Positions 47,229 to 55,557 of a DNA stretch of 64,000 bases are shown in pieces. The notes under the pieces are model-generated. The model was not told where the DNA came from. It made no database searches and saw only the letters and a list, made by a program, of their open reading frames with translations. Position numbers and translations under genes: made by a program. The stretch comes from Sphingomonas oryzagri. Lineage in GTDB: Bacteria > Pseudomonadota > Alphaproteobacteria > Sphingomonadales > Sphingomonadaceae. How positions within the stretch are numbered: the first letter of the stretch is position 1; every line of letters starts with the position of its first letter. The stretch spans positions 987,208 through 1,051,207 of the forward strand of contig NZ_JARYGZ010000001.1 in NCBI RefSeq assembly GCF_029906645.1, given 5' to 3'.

Positions 47229-47577
47229 CCGTCACCCGCATCCCTGATCATGGTGCGACGTGACGGAAGTGAAAGCCGGGGCGGATAGTGTCCGCATCCG
47301 AGCTTCCAGCGGCCGGCGCGCCGGGCATCCGGGTGGATTCCCGCAAACCCACCGTCAACCAGGCCAGCGCAGGCCCGCCGCTCCCGTGCCAACGGGGTGT
47401 CCATCCTGCGTCCGCCCCAACCGGGATAGTTCCCACCCCGGCGATCAATGCCGAGGAAAAGGGACGATAGGCCCTCGCGGGAAAAGAACCCCGCAAACCC
47501 CCGCGATGCACGAGGCACGCGCGGGGCGCCGGCCGCCTTCCAGCCCTGATTCTAGGGGATAAGTGTGTCCAGCGATC
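47229..47577 (+). other. Structured intergenic region, candidate non-coding RNA
   Basis: These 349 bases hold no convincing protein gene. The predicted plus-strand transcript would start at or near 47229, exactly at a stem CCGTCAC / GTGACGG (47229-47235 and 47260-47266) that encloses a second stem CGCA / TGCG. Further hairpins include GCGGA-TAGTG-TCCGC (47281-47295) and GGGA-TAGT-TCCC (47423-47434), which share the GGATAGTxTCC pattern. No match to tmRNA, RNase P RNA or SRP RNA core sequences was seen on either strand; 6S RNA could not be excluded. The strand is uncertain, and it could instead be the 3' region of mazG on the minus strand. Confidence 0.3.
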
Positions 47578-48420
47578 CTACAGCCCCCGCGCCTTGGCCG
47601 CCTGCCAGAGCGCTTCCTTGTCATCGAGGCTCAAGCCGGCAAAGGCGTCGCCCGCCTCCGCCTCCATCGCTGCAAACCGTCGTTCGAACTTGGAATTTGC
47701 CGCGCGCAGAGCTGCTTCCGGATCGATCTTCATATGGCGACCCCAGTTGACCAGCGCGAACAGCAGGTCGCCAAATTCTTCGGCCCGCGCGACCTCGTCC
47801 GGCGCCGAAGCGATCTCGTCCAGTTCCTCGATCACCTTGGCCCGTGGGCCGTCCTCATCGGGCCAGTCGAAGCCGGTACGCGCGGCTCGCTTCTGCAGTT
47901 TCTCCGCGCGCATCAAAGCGGGAAGGCCAAGCGCCACGCCGGCCAGCGCGCCCGTCTCTTCGCGGCTCGCCCGTTCCTCGGCCTTGATCTGTTCCCAGCC
48001 GATTTGCGCAGCCGTACCGTCGCTGCGCTCGGTATCGCCGAAGACGTGCGGGTGGCGGCGGACCATCTTGTCCGAAATGCTCTCGATCACGTCGGCGAGC
48101 GCGAAGTGGCCGGCTTCCTCGGCTATCCGCGCATGGAAGACGACCTGCAGCTGGAGATCGCCGAGTTCGCCCTTGAGGTCCGCCATGTCGTTACGTGCGA
48201 TCGCGTCGGCGACCTCATGCGCTTCCTCGATCGTGTACGGCGCGATGGTCGAGAAATCCTGCTCGACATCCCACGGACATCCGGTCTCGGGATCGCGCAG
48301 TTTCGCCATGATGCCCGCGAGGCGCTCGATCGCGCCACCGGGAGAATCCCGGTTTTCCGCCACGGGGGGCTGCGAGGGGGCCTTGAGGGGACTAGAGTAT
48401 GGGGCTGTATCATGGCTCAT
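47578..48420 (-). CDS. mazG: Nucleoside triphosphate pyrophosphohydrolase MazG
   Basis: Hydrolyses non-canonical or excess NTPs and dNTPs to monophosphates. The protein has 280 residues with two MazG repeats: first LRDPETGCPWDVEQDF with the EEAHEVADAI helix and KGELGDLQLQVVFHA, and second the KVIEELDEI and EEFGDLLFALVNWGRH segments, each with the ExxE...ExxD metal pattern. The N-terminal roughly 25 residues are unconserved, so a start a little downstream is possible. Confidence 0.95.
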   Translation of the reverse strand: MSHDTAPYSSPLKAPSQPPVAENRDSPGGAIERLAGIMAKLRDPETGCPWDVEQDFSTIAPYTIEEAHEVADAIARNDMADLKGELGDLQLQVVFHARIAEEAGHFALADVIESISDKMVRRHPHVFGDTERSDGTAAQIGWEQIKAEERASREETGALAGVALGLPALMRAEKLQKRAARTGFDWPDEDGPRAKVIEELDEIASAPDEVARAEEFGDLLFALVNWGRHMKIDPEAALRAANSKFERRFAAMEAEAGDAFAGLSLDDKEALWQAAKARGL

Positions 48421-48430
48421 TGGTCAGTCC

Positions 48431-48451
48431 GATAATATACATTATGTAAAA
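48431..48451. promoter_or_regulatory. AT-rich divergent promoter zone between mazG and the MscS gene
   Basis: An isolated AT-rich patch in a GC-rich background, with an inverted repeat ATAAT-ATAC-ATTAT (48432-48445). It sits 12 bases from the mazG start and about 110 bases from the MscS gene start. It probably holds one or both -10 elements, but I cannot place convincing -35 boxes. Confidence 0.3.
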
Positions 48452-48562
48452 CATGGACCGATCCGGAGTGGAGGATCGGGATCTTCCCTGCTTATCGCGG
48501 CCTCCGCGCAAAAGCATCCGCAAAGGCTGTCCCCGGCGTTTCGGAGGCGTTAGGAAGCGCGG

Positions 48563-50965
48563 ATGCTGCGCCGTCTGCTCCTGCTGTGTCTCGTCTTGCT
48601 GGCGGCGCCCGCCGCCGCGCAGGACGTCGATCCGATCATCGCGTCGATCAAGGCGCTCGACCAGGCGTCCGCCGATTATCAGTCCATCGACTCTGCGTTC
48701 AACGAGCGTGCGACGTCGAGTCAGGCGGATACAATGAAGGATCGCGCCGCCGCCGTGAAGCAAAGCGCGGCCGATCAGGTAAGCACGCTGCAGGACCAGC
48801 TTCAGCTCGTCGATGCGCGGGCGGCGCAGCTCGGCCCGGTCGCGCCGGGCGAAACGCCGGACATCACCGCGCAGCGCAAGCTGCTGACACAACAACAGTC
48901 GATGATCGGCTCCGCGATCAAGCGGGGCAAGCTGCTCGGCACCGAGGCGGACCAGCTGGCCACGGAGATCGGCCAGACCCAGGCGGACGCCTTTTCCGAG
49001 AAGATGTCGGAACGGGTCGCATCGCCGCTCGGCCGCCAGTTCTGGGGACCGCTGATCCGCTACCTGCCGCGCGATATACGTCGCCTGTCCGCCTTCTTCG
49101 CGGCCGAGGGCGATGCGATCGTGCAGGGGACGAAAACCGGCGGGGTGCCCGCCGCGCTCCTTGGGCTGGTACTCGGTCTGGGTCTGATCGGCCCGGCACG
49201 GTTGGCACTTCGCAGCGCCGGACGGCGTTATGTCATCGAACGGGTTCCCGGCAGTCGCATCCGCAGGTCGGGCCTTGCCTTGTGGCTGACCATCGTCGGA
49301 ACGCTGGTGCCGGCTCTGGCGGCGGTGTCGCTCATCACCGGCCTGCGCGCCGGCGGCATGATCGCGCAGACCTGGGATGCGCTGGCGACCCACTTCGAGA
49401 TTGCGAGCCTGATCGCGGCGCTGATCTCCGCCCTGGGGGGCGCCCTGCTCCAGCGTCGTCAGCCGTCATGGCGACTGATCGGTATCACGGACGAAACCGC
49501 GCACCGGCTCCGCCCGCTGACGTTCGCGGCGTCGGCGGTCACGATGCTGAGCGTGCTGCTGGTTGCGGTGCGCGACGGCATGGGGGCGAGCGGCCCCGCG
49601 CAGGCCGCCGTCGATGCGGTGACCGCCCTCCTGTATATCGGCTTGGTGCTGGGCATCCTGCTCAGTGGCGCCAGAGCCCGTGCGCAGCTGATCCGCGAGG
49701 CCGACGAGGACCGCGGCGATCAATCGATCATGGCGTTCCTGTCGCTTGCCGCGTGGGGCGTGCTGATCCTGTCCGCGATCTCGCTGCTGACCGGCTATGT
49801 CGCCTTCTCCTATTTCCTGGCGCGGTTCGTGATCTGGATGGCGGTGGTGGCGGCGACGCTCTACCTGCTCCTGGTCGCCGTCGACGATATCTGCACCACC
49901 GTCTTCGATCGCGACGGCCGGGTGGCCAACGCCTTCCATCACGGTTTTGGCGTGCGGCGCAGCCTGGTCGACCAGTTCGGCGTCACCCTGTCGGCGCTGC
50001 TGCGGCTGCTGCTGATCCTGCTCGCTATCGGAATGGTATCCCGCCCGTTCGGATCCGACGTACCAAGTCTCTTCAGCCAGATCGCCACGATCGCGCAGGG
50101 CGTGACGATCGGTCAGGTGACGATCTCCCCCGGCGCGATCCTGCGCGCGGCCGCGGTACTGGCGGCCGGCCTGTTCGTGGTGCGCGGTATCCAGAAATGG
50201 CTGGTGAACCGCTATCTGCCCGCGACCGAGCTGGATGCCGGTGCGCGCAACTCGATCGCGATGGTGGCGCGCTATACCGGGCTGATCCTCGCCGTGCTGT
50301 GGGCGCTGGCCTCGCTCGGCATCGGGATCGAGAGGATCGCCCTCCTCCTCTCGGCGCTGTCGGTCGGCATCGGTTTCGGCCTGCAGGCGATTACGCAGAA
50401 TTTCGTATCGGGCCTGATCCTGCTCGCCGAACGGCCGGTGAAGATTGGCGACTGGGTACGGATCGGCGATCAGGAGGGCGACGTGAAACGGATCAGCGTG
50501 CGCGCCACCGAGATTCAGATTGCCGATCGTTCGACGCTGATCGTCCCCAATTCCGAGCTGATCACCAAGAGCATCGTCAACAAGACGCTGGCCGATCCGC
50601 TCGGACGGATCCAGCTGCAATTCTCCGTGCCGCTCGGCTCCGATGTCGACGAGGTGCAGCGTATGGTCATGGACATATACGAGCGGCAGGGCGCGGTGCT
50701 CGACGATCCCAAGCCGAGTCTGTTCATCGACAGCATCGCGGACGGGCGGATCAACTTCAACGGTTTCGCCTTCGTCAACTCGCCGCGCGCGGTCTACGGC
50801 ACCCGCAGCGACATCTGGTTCCGGCTGCTGTCCGAATTGCCCAAGGCCGGCATCGAACTGGGCACCACGCCACAGCAGGTACAGTGGATCAACGGCGTGC
50901 CGACGGGAGCGGAAGGGATCATCGGCGACGAGGCGCCCGATCCGACGCTGCATCCGAAAGACTAG
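48563..50965 (+). CDS. MscS family mechanosensitive ion channel with N-terminal DUF3772 region
   Basis: A large inner-membrane channel of 800 residues. A signal peptide (1-20, ending AAAQ) precedes a periplasmic coiled-coil region (about 25-170) of the DUF3772 type. About eleven membrane segments follow. The MscS core begins near residue 590: the pore helix LLLSALSVGIGFGLQAITQNFVSG, then the beta domain (ERPVKIGDWVRIGDQEGDVKRISVRATEIQ) and the alpha/beta end. The layout matches MscK/YbdG-type long channels that release solutes on osmotic downshock. The stop is 13 bases from the convergent flavoprotein gene. Confidence 0.93.
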   Translation: MLRRLLLLCLVLLAAPAAAQDVDPIIASIKALDQASADYQSIDSAFNERATSSQADTMKDRAAAVKQSAADQVSTLQDQLQLVDARAAQLGPVAPGETPDITAQRKLLTQQQSMIGSAIKRGKLLGTEADQLATEIGQTQADAFSEKMSERVASPLGRQFWGPLIRYLPRDIRRLSAFFAAEGDAIVQGTKTGGVPAALLGLVLGLGLIGPARLALRSAGRRYVIERVPGSRIRRSGLALWLTIVGTLVPALAAVSLITGLRAGGMIAQTWDALATHFEIASLIAALISALGGALLQRRQPSWRLIGITDETAHRLRPLTFAASAVTMLSVLLVAVRDGMGASGPAQAAVDAVTALLYIGLVLGILLSGARARAQLIREADEDRGDQSIMAFLSLAAWGVLILSAISLLTGYVAFSYFLARFVIWMAVVAATLYLLLVAVDDICTTVFDRDGRVANAFHHGFGVRRSLVDQFGVTLSALLRLLLILLAIGMVSRPFGSDVPSLFSQIATIAQGVTIGQVTISPGAILRAAAVLAAGLFVVRGIQKWLVNRYLPATELDAGARNSIAMVARYTGLILAVLWALASLGIGIERIALLLSALSVGIGFGLQAITQNFVSGLILLAERPVKIGDWVRIGDQEGDVKRISVRATEIQIADRSTLIVPNSELITKSIVNKTLADPLGRIQLQFSVPLGSDVDEVQRMVMDIYERQGAVLDDPKPSLFIDSIADGRINFNGFAFVNSPRAVYGTRSDIWFRLLSELPKAGIELGTTPQQVQWINGVPTGAEGIIGDEAPDPTLHPKD

Positions 50966-50978
50966 GGCTGCCGCCCGA

Positions 50979-52163
50979 TCAGAGCGCCTGCCCGCAGGCC
51001 CAGCCGCTCGCCCATGCCCATTGGAAATTGTATCCGCCGAGCCAGCCCGTGACGTCCACTGCCTCGCCGATCGCGTAGAGGCCGGGCACCGCCCTCGCCT
51101 CCATCGTCTGTGAGGAGAGGCCGGCGGTGGCGATGCCGCCCACCGTCACCTCGGCCTTGGCGAAACCTTCGGTTCCGCTCGGCGTGAAGCGCCAGTCGGC
51201 AAGCCGGCGCTCGGCCGCTTCCAGTGCCCTGTCGGGCAGGTTGGCGAGTTCACCGGCCAGCACCAGCCTCTCGGCCAGCGCCTCGGCGAGCCGGTCGGGC
51301 AGCAGGGCGCCGAGTACCGATCGCGCCCCCGCCCTCGGCCGCGCCCTCTTGGCGTCGCGTAACCAGCCGGTGGGCTGATCGGGCAGGAAGTCGATTCCGA
51401 TGCTCTCGCCATGCCGCCAGAAGGATGAGATTTGAAGGATCGCCGGCCCGGACAGGCCGCGATGGGTGAACAACGCTGCTTCACGGAACGCCGTCTTGCC
51501 AGCGCGCGCGACGACCTCGGCCGCGACGCCCGAAAGCTCGCGGAACAGCGCCTCGTCCGGCCCCAGCGTCAGCGGCACCAGCGCGGGGCGTGGCTCGACC
51601 AGCTTGAGGCCGAAGCGCTTGGCCAGATCGTAGGCGAAGCTGGTCGCGCCGATCTTGGGGATGGAGGGTCCTCCCGTCGCGATCACCAACTGCGGCGCAC
51701 TCGCCTGTGCCCGGCCATAGGTCACCATGAAGCGCCCATCGGCGTGGCTCAGATCCCGGATCGGTTCCCCGCAATGGCTGGCGACCCCACCCTTCGCGCA
51801 TTCGTCCAGCAGCATCGTGACGATCTGCTTGGCCGATCCGTCGCAGAAAAGCTGGCCGAGCGTCTTCTCATGCCAGGCGATGCCGTGCGTTTCTACGAGC
51901 GCGATGAAATCGGCGGGAGTGTAGCGGCCGAGCGCGGACTTCATGAAATGCGGATTGGCGGAGATATAGTTCGCCGGTCCTGCTCCCAGATTGGTGAAGT
52001 TGCAGCGCCCTCCGCCTGAGATCAGGATCTTCTTCCCCGGCGCCTCGGCATGATCGATCACCAGCACGCGCCGGCCGCGTTGGCCCGCGGTGAGCGCGGC
52101 CATCAGCCCCGCTCCTCCCGCGCCAAGGATGATCGCATCGAATGTGTCGGCGGCTGGCGTCAT
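50979..52163 (-). CDS. HI0933/BaiN family NAD(P)/FAD-dependent oxidoreductase
   Basis: A flavoprotein of 394 residues (HI0933, YhiN or BaiN family). The FAD-binding GAGGAG is at 14-19. The family signature GKKILISGGGRCNFTN follows, then VIATGGPSIPKIG and the C-terminal TVGGIATAGLSSQTMEAR and GLYAIGEAVDVTGWLGGYNFQWA. Its physiological substrate is unknown; some gut homologs reduce bile-acid intermediates, which is not relevant evidence here. Confidence 0.92.
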   Translation of the reverse strand: MTPAADTFDAIILGAGGAGLMAALTAGQRGRRVLVIDHAEAPGKKILISGGGRCNFTNLGAGPANYISANPHFMKSALGRYTPADFIALVETHGIAWHEKTLGQLFCDGSAKQIVTMLLDECAKGGVASHCGEPIRDLSHADGRFMVTYGRAQASAPQLVIATGGPSIPKIGATSFAYDLAKRFGLKLVEPRPALVPLTLGPDEALFRELSGVAAEVVARAGKTAFREAALFTHRGLSGPAILQISSFWRHGESIGIDFLPDQPTGWLRDAKRARPRAGARSVLGALLPDRLAEALAERLVLAGELANLPDRALEAAERRLADWRFTPSGTEGFAKAEVTVGGIATAGLSSQTMEARAVPGLYAIGEAVDVTGWLGGYNFQWAWASGWACGQAL

Positions 52164-52203
52164 GGCGACGCCCTAGAGGCTAACCCCTCCCCTCGCCACC
52201 CCG

Positions 52204-52698
52204 TCAGCTCGGCAGATCGAACACCAGCAGCGTGGATGTCGCCGACGCGCAGAGCTTGCCCTGCCCATCCACCAGCTTCGCCTCGACGAAGGCAGTGCGC
52301 CGTCCGATGCTGAGCACGACGCCCTCGGCCCGCACCGGCTCTCCGCCGGGCTTCAGCGCGCGGTGGTACGACACCTTCAGTTCCAGCGTCGTATAGCCCT
52401 GCGTCGAGGACAGCATAGTATGCGCCGCGCAGCCGCAGGCGCTGTCCAGCAGCGTGGCCGCATAGCCCCCGTGGATGCTGCCGATCGGATTGAGTGCATT
52501 GGCGCCCGGCACGCCGGCAAACACCACCCGCCCCTTCTCGATCTCCGCCAGATCGAAATCCAGCGTGTCGGCGATCGGCGGCCTGCGCCCCGCTGCCTTC
52601 AGGGCGCGCAGTTGCTCGATGCCGCTCAGCGTGCCGGCGCTCTCCTCGATCACGTTCATTCTGACACCCTCATCGTTGTTGTACGGATCGGACGCCAT
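52204..52698 (-). CDS. PaaI family hotdog-fold thioesterase
   Basis: A hotdog-fold acyl-CoA thioesterase of 164 residues (an ATG 13 codons in is an alternative start). The signature NPIGSIHGGYAATLLDSA holds the conserved HGG with the catalytic acidic residue downstream. YTTLELKVSYHRAL and GRRTAFVEAKLVD complete the fold. The substrate is not predictable. It is on the same strand as its neighbours but has 22 bases to the S10 gene and 40 bases to the flavoprotein gene. Confidence 0.88.
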   Translation of the reverse strand: MASDPYNNDEGVRMNVIEESAGTLSGIEQLRALKAAGRRPPIADTLDFDLAEIEKGRVVFAGVPGANALNPIGSIHGGYAATLLDSACGCAAHTMLSSTQGYTTLELKVSYHRALKPGGEPVRAEGVVLSIGRRTAFVEAKLVDGQGKLCASATSTLLVFDLPS

Positions 52699-52720
52699 AT
52701 CGGCGCCCGATCCGTTTCAA

Positions 52721-54367
52721 TCAACGACTGATATTGTCGGTCCGCCGGATGAAGCTCGCCACGTCGTCGTGCAGCTTCCGCGCCGAATCCGCATGTGCGT
52801 AGACCATGTGGCCGGACTCGTAATAGTGGAACTCGATATTCTTCTGCAGCTCCGCCGGGATCGGCAGGTGATGCATCTCATACCAGCCCTGATAATAAGG
52901 CGTTGCGAGGTCGTAATAGCCGCCCGCCGACATCACCTTGAGCTGCGGGTTATACTTCATGGCCTGCGCGAGATCGGGCATCACGCTGGTACCGACCATC
53001 TTGAGTGCCGGGGCGCCGGGCGTGGCGTGGCTCCAGTCCCACGGGCCGAACACGTCGATGCTCGGCTTGAACACCTCGTCCTGCCCGAAATGCAGATCCT
53101 TGCGGACGTAGGAATTGAACGCGCTGATATAGGCCGAGCTGAGCGCAGCTGACTGCGGATCGTAATCCGCATCCTTGGACAACGGGTCCATGTCCGCGCC
53201 CGAGAAACGGGTGTCGAGGCGGCCGGTGGTCAGCCCGGCGTCGTCCTGCAACTCCTTCGAGAAGGCCGGGCCGTCGATGCGCAGGTCCGACTTCAGGATG
53301 TAGCCGACGGGCAGGCCGGTGTAGCTCGCCAGTTTCTGCGCTATCTGCTGCTTGGCGGCAGGATCAAGCTCGCTGCCCTGAGCCAGTGCCGAGGCATATT
53401 CGGTGGTCGCGAAATGCTCGACATCCTTCAGATAAGCCTGGAGATCGGCCGGGCGTCCGCCGGGGATCTTGTTGTGATACCAGGCGGTCGCGGCCATCGT
53501 CGGCAGCTGCGTCACATAACCCTCGACATTGCCGGGATTGGCGCCCTGAAGCCCCGCGAACAGGCTGAAATCGAGGATCTGCGAGAGCAGAACGACGCCG
53601 TTGAAATCGATATTGTCGTCGGTGGTCAGCTCGTTGATCAGCACCGCCGATCGCGGCGTGCCGTAGCTTTCGCCGAACAGATATTTGGGCGAGTTCCAGC
53701 GGCCATATTTGGTGAGGAACGCCTTGATGAACTGATCGAAGGCGTAAGCGTCGGCGTCGATGCCGAAGAAGGCCTTCTCCTTGTCCTTGCCGGCGATGCG
53801 GCTGAAACCGGTGCCCGGCGCGTCGATGAAGACGAGGTCGGAGGCATCGAGCAGGCTGTTGGCGTTGTTGACCAGCGCATAGGGGGCGGCCGGCGTATGG
53901 CTGTCGTCCGCGGTCACCACCCGCTTCGGGCCGAAGGCGCCCATGTGCAGCCACACGGTCGAGGAACCGGGGCCGCCATTGTAGAGGAAGGTGATCGGCC
54001 GATCGGCCGACGGTGCGCCCTTGGCGAAATAGGCGGTGTAGAACATCGAGGCTTCGGCCTGCGCGTTCTTCTTGTCGCCGAGATCGCTGTCCGATTTCTC
54101 GCGCCAGGCGGTATCGTCCCAGCCCTTGGGATGCACGACGATCGTGCCGGCAACCGCATGATAGGCAATGGCCTTGCCGCCGACCGTTACGCTGCCTTCG
54201 CTGTCGGCCTGTTCGGGCGCGAACAGCACGCCCTTGTCCGGCGCGGCCGTGGCGGCGGGATCCGCCTTCTTGCCGGTCTTGTCGGTCGGCCCCTTGGTGT
54301 CGGCGGCATGCGCGGCGCCGAGCGCGAAGCATGTGGCGGCGGCGAGCAGAAGGCTTTTGCGGATCAT
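52721..54367 (-). CDS. Exported S10 family serine carboxypeptidase
   Basis: A secreted alpha/beta-hydrolase peptidase of 548 residues. The ATG at 54367 has an AAGGGG ribosome site and gives a signal peptide (1-22, ending AHA). The oxyanion region NGGPGSSTVWLHM, the nucleophile S234 in GESYG and H520 in ESGHMVY fit a Ser-Asp-His triad of the S10 family. S10 members are typical of eukaryotes, but a bacterial branch exists that is well represented in sphingomonads and xanthomonads. It probably trims peptides outside the cytoplasm. Confidence 0.93.
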   Translation of the reverse strand: MIRKSLLLAAATCFALGAAHAADTKGPTDKTGKKADPAATAAPDKGVLFAPEQADSEGSVTVGGKAIAYHAVAGTIVVHPKGWDDTAWREKSDSDLGDKKNAQAEASMFYTAYFAKGAPSADRPITFLYNGGPGSSTVWLHMGAFGPKRVVTADDSHTPAAPYALVNNANSLLDASDLVFIDAPGTGFSRIAGKDKEKAFFGIDADAYAFDQFIKAFLTKYGRWNSPKYLFGESYGTPRSAVLINELTTDDNIDFNGVVLLSQILDFSLFAGLQGANPGNVEGYVTQLPTMAATAWYHNKIPGGRPADLQAYLKDVEHFATTEYASALAQGSELDPAAKQQIAQKLASYTGLPVGYILKSDLRIDGPAFSKELQDDAGLTTGRLDTRFSGADMDPLSKDADYDPQSAALSSAYISAFNSYVRKDLHFGQDEVFKPSIDVFGPWDWSHATPGAPALKMVGTSVMPDLAQAMKYNPQLKVMSAGGYYDLATPYYQGWYEMHHLPIPAELQKNIEFHYYESGHMVYAHADSARKLHDDVASFIRRTDNISR

Positions 54368-54476
54368 GATTGCCCCTTTGGTGTCCGGTTTGGGCAACAC
54401 ACTAGCCAGCCGTTACGCCTCCGCCAAGTGAAACACTGTCACGGGGCTGAAATGATGCGGGCCTAGCTTTCCGACC

Positions 54477-55406
54477 ATGGAAGCGAGCCAATCCGACATC
54501 GCCCAATCTGACTTAGACCGCCTCAAGGCCGAGATCACAGACGATTTCGACGAAGAGCTGGAGATGAGCCTCGAGGACGACCGGCTCGACGAGATCGCCG
54601 AAGGCCTTGCGGACGGCGATCCCTCGTATCGCGGCTTCGATCGCAAGGTCTATTTCCGCGAGCTGTTCCGGCTCCAGCACGAGCTGGTCCGCCTGCAGGA
54701 CTGGGTGGTCCACAAGGGCCTCAAGGTCGTCATCCTGTTCGAAGGTCGCGACAGCGCCGGCAAAGGGGGCGCGATCAAGCGCATCACCCAGCGCCTCAAC
54801 CCTCGCGTCTGCCGGATCGCCGCCCTCCCCGCGCCCAACGAGCGTGAGCGGACGCAATGGTATTTCCAGCGCTACGTCCAGCACCTGCCCTCCGCCGGCG
54901 AGATCGTGCTGTTCGATCGCAGCTGGTACAACCGCGCCGGCGTCGAGCGGGTGATGGGCTTCTGTTCCGAGGACGATGTGGAGGAGTTCTTCCGCTCGGT
55001 TCCCGAGTTCGAGCGGATGCTGGTCCGTTCCGGCATCATCCTGCTCAAATACTGGTTCTCGATCACCGATCAGGAGCAGCAGTATCGCTTCCAGGCGCGT
55101 ATTCAGGATCCGCTGAAGCAGTGGAAGCTGTCGCCGATGGACGTGCAAAGCCGTGCCCGCTGGGAGGATTATACCCGCGCCAAGGAATCGATGCTCCAGA
55201 ACACCCACATTCCCGAGGCGCCGTGGTGGGTGGTGGAAGCGGTCGACAAGAAGAAGGCCCGGCTGAACTGCATCAGCCATCTGCTTGAGCAGATTCCCTA
55301 TGGTGATGTGCCGCACAGCGAGGTGGTCTTGCCCCCGCGCAAGCGCCATGCGGACTATGAACGCCACCCGGTTCCGCGCGAGATGTACGTACCGGAGACG
55401 TTCTGA
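54477..55406 (+). CDS. ppk2: Polyphosphate kinase 2
   Basis: PPK2 uses polyphosphate to phosphorylate nucleotides, or runs in reverse. The protein has 309 residues: an acidic N-terminal helix of about 50 residues, Walker A GRDSAGKGG (90-98), LPAPNERERTQWYFQRYV, and the Walker B/lid DRSWYNRAGVERVMGFC. The DPLKQWKLSPMD and YTRAKESML segments are family hallmarks. One-domain (class I) size; GDP/ADP preference cannot be assigned. A Pit phosphate transporter gene lies about 1.2 kb downstream on the other strand. Confidence 0.95.
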   Translation: MEASQSDIAQSDLDRLKAEITDDFDEELEMSLEDDRLDEIAEGLADGDPSYRGFDRKVYFRELFRLQHELVRLQDWVVHKGLKVVILFEGRDSAGKGGAIKRITQRLNPRVCRIAALPAPNERERTQWYFQRYVQHLPSAGEIVLFDRSWYNRAGVERVMGFCSEDDVEEFFRSVPEFERMLVRSGIILLKYWFSITDQEQQYRFQARIQDPLKQWKLSPMDVQSRARWEDYTRAKESMLQNTHIPEAPWWVVEAVDKKKARLNCISHLLEQIPYGDVPHSEVVLPPRKRHADYERHPVPREMYVPETF

Positions 55407-55413
55407 GCCGACA

Positions 55414-55552
55414 AAATCCTCCCCCGACAGGGGGAGGTGGCGCCGAAGGCGACGGAGGGGGAGGGCGACGAGGGGCTCTCCAATGAAGCTCCGCCTCCCG
55501 CCCCCTCCACCATGCTTCGCATGGTCCCCCTCCCCCTGGCGGGGGAGGATTT
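55414..55552. repeat. 139-bp terminal-inverted-repeat element made of hairpins
   Basis: The ends are perfect 12-base inverted repeats: AAATCCTCCCCC (55414-55425) and GGGGGAGGATTT (55541-55552). Each end also forms its own hairpin with arms CCTCCCCC / GGGGGAGG (loops GACA and TGGC). Inside are CGCC-GAA-GGCG (55441-55451) and ACCATGC-TTC-GCATGGT (55509-55525). It fills the gap between the convergent ppk2 and ZntB-like genes, 5 bases from the latter's stop. It looks like a dispersed REP/MITE-like repeat of sphingomonads and probably acts as a transcription barrier. Confidence 0.7.
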
Positions 55553-55557
55553 AGGGA

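Noticed and set aside
47260-47562. 100-codon plus-strand and 87- to 100-codon minus-strand open frames between gmk and mazG
   Set aside because: Both are Arg/Pro/Gly-rich with no signal, no fold and no good ribosome site. They are better explained by structured non-coding sequence.
47229-47577. tmRNA, RNase P RNA or SRP RNA in the gmk-mazG gap
   Set aside because: None of the core sequences (resume-codon tag region, GAGGAAAGTCC block, GGAAGGAAGCAG loop) is present on either strand.
48586-51078. 830-codon open frame on the plus strand inside the MscS-family gene
   Set aside because: It is a frame-shifted reading of the channel gene, Arg/Gly/Ala-rich and without hydrophobic segments. The real frame has the signal peptide and the MscS core.
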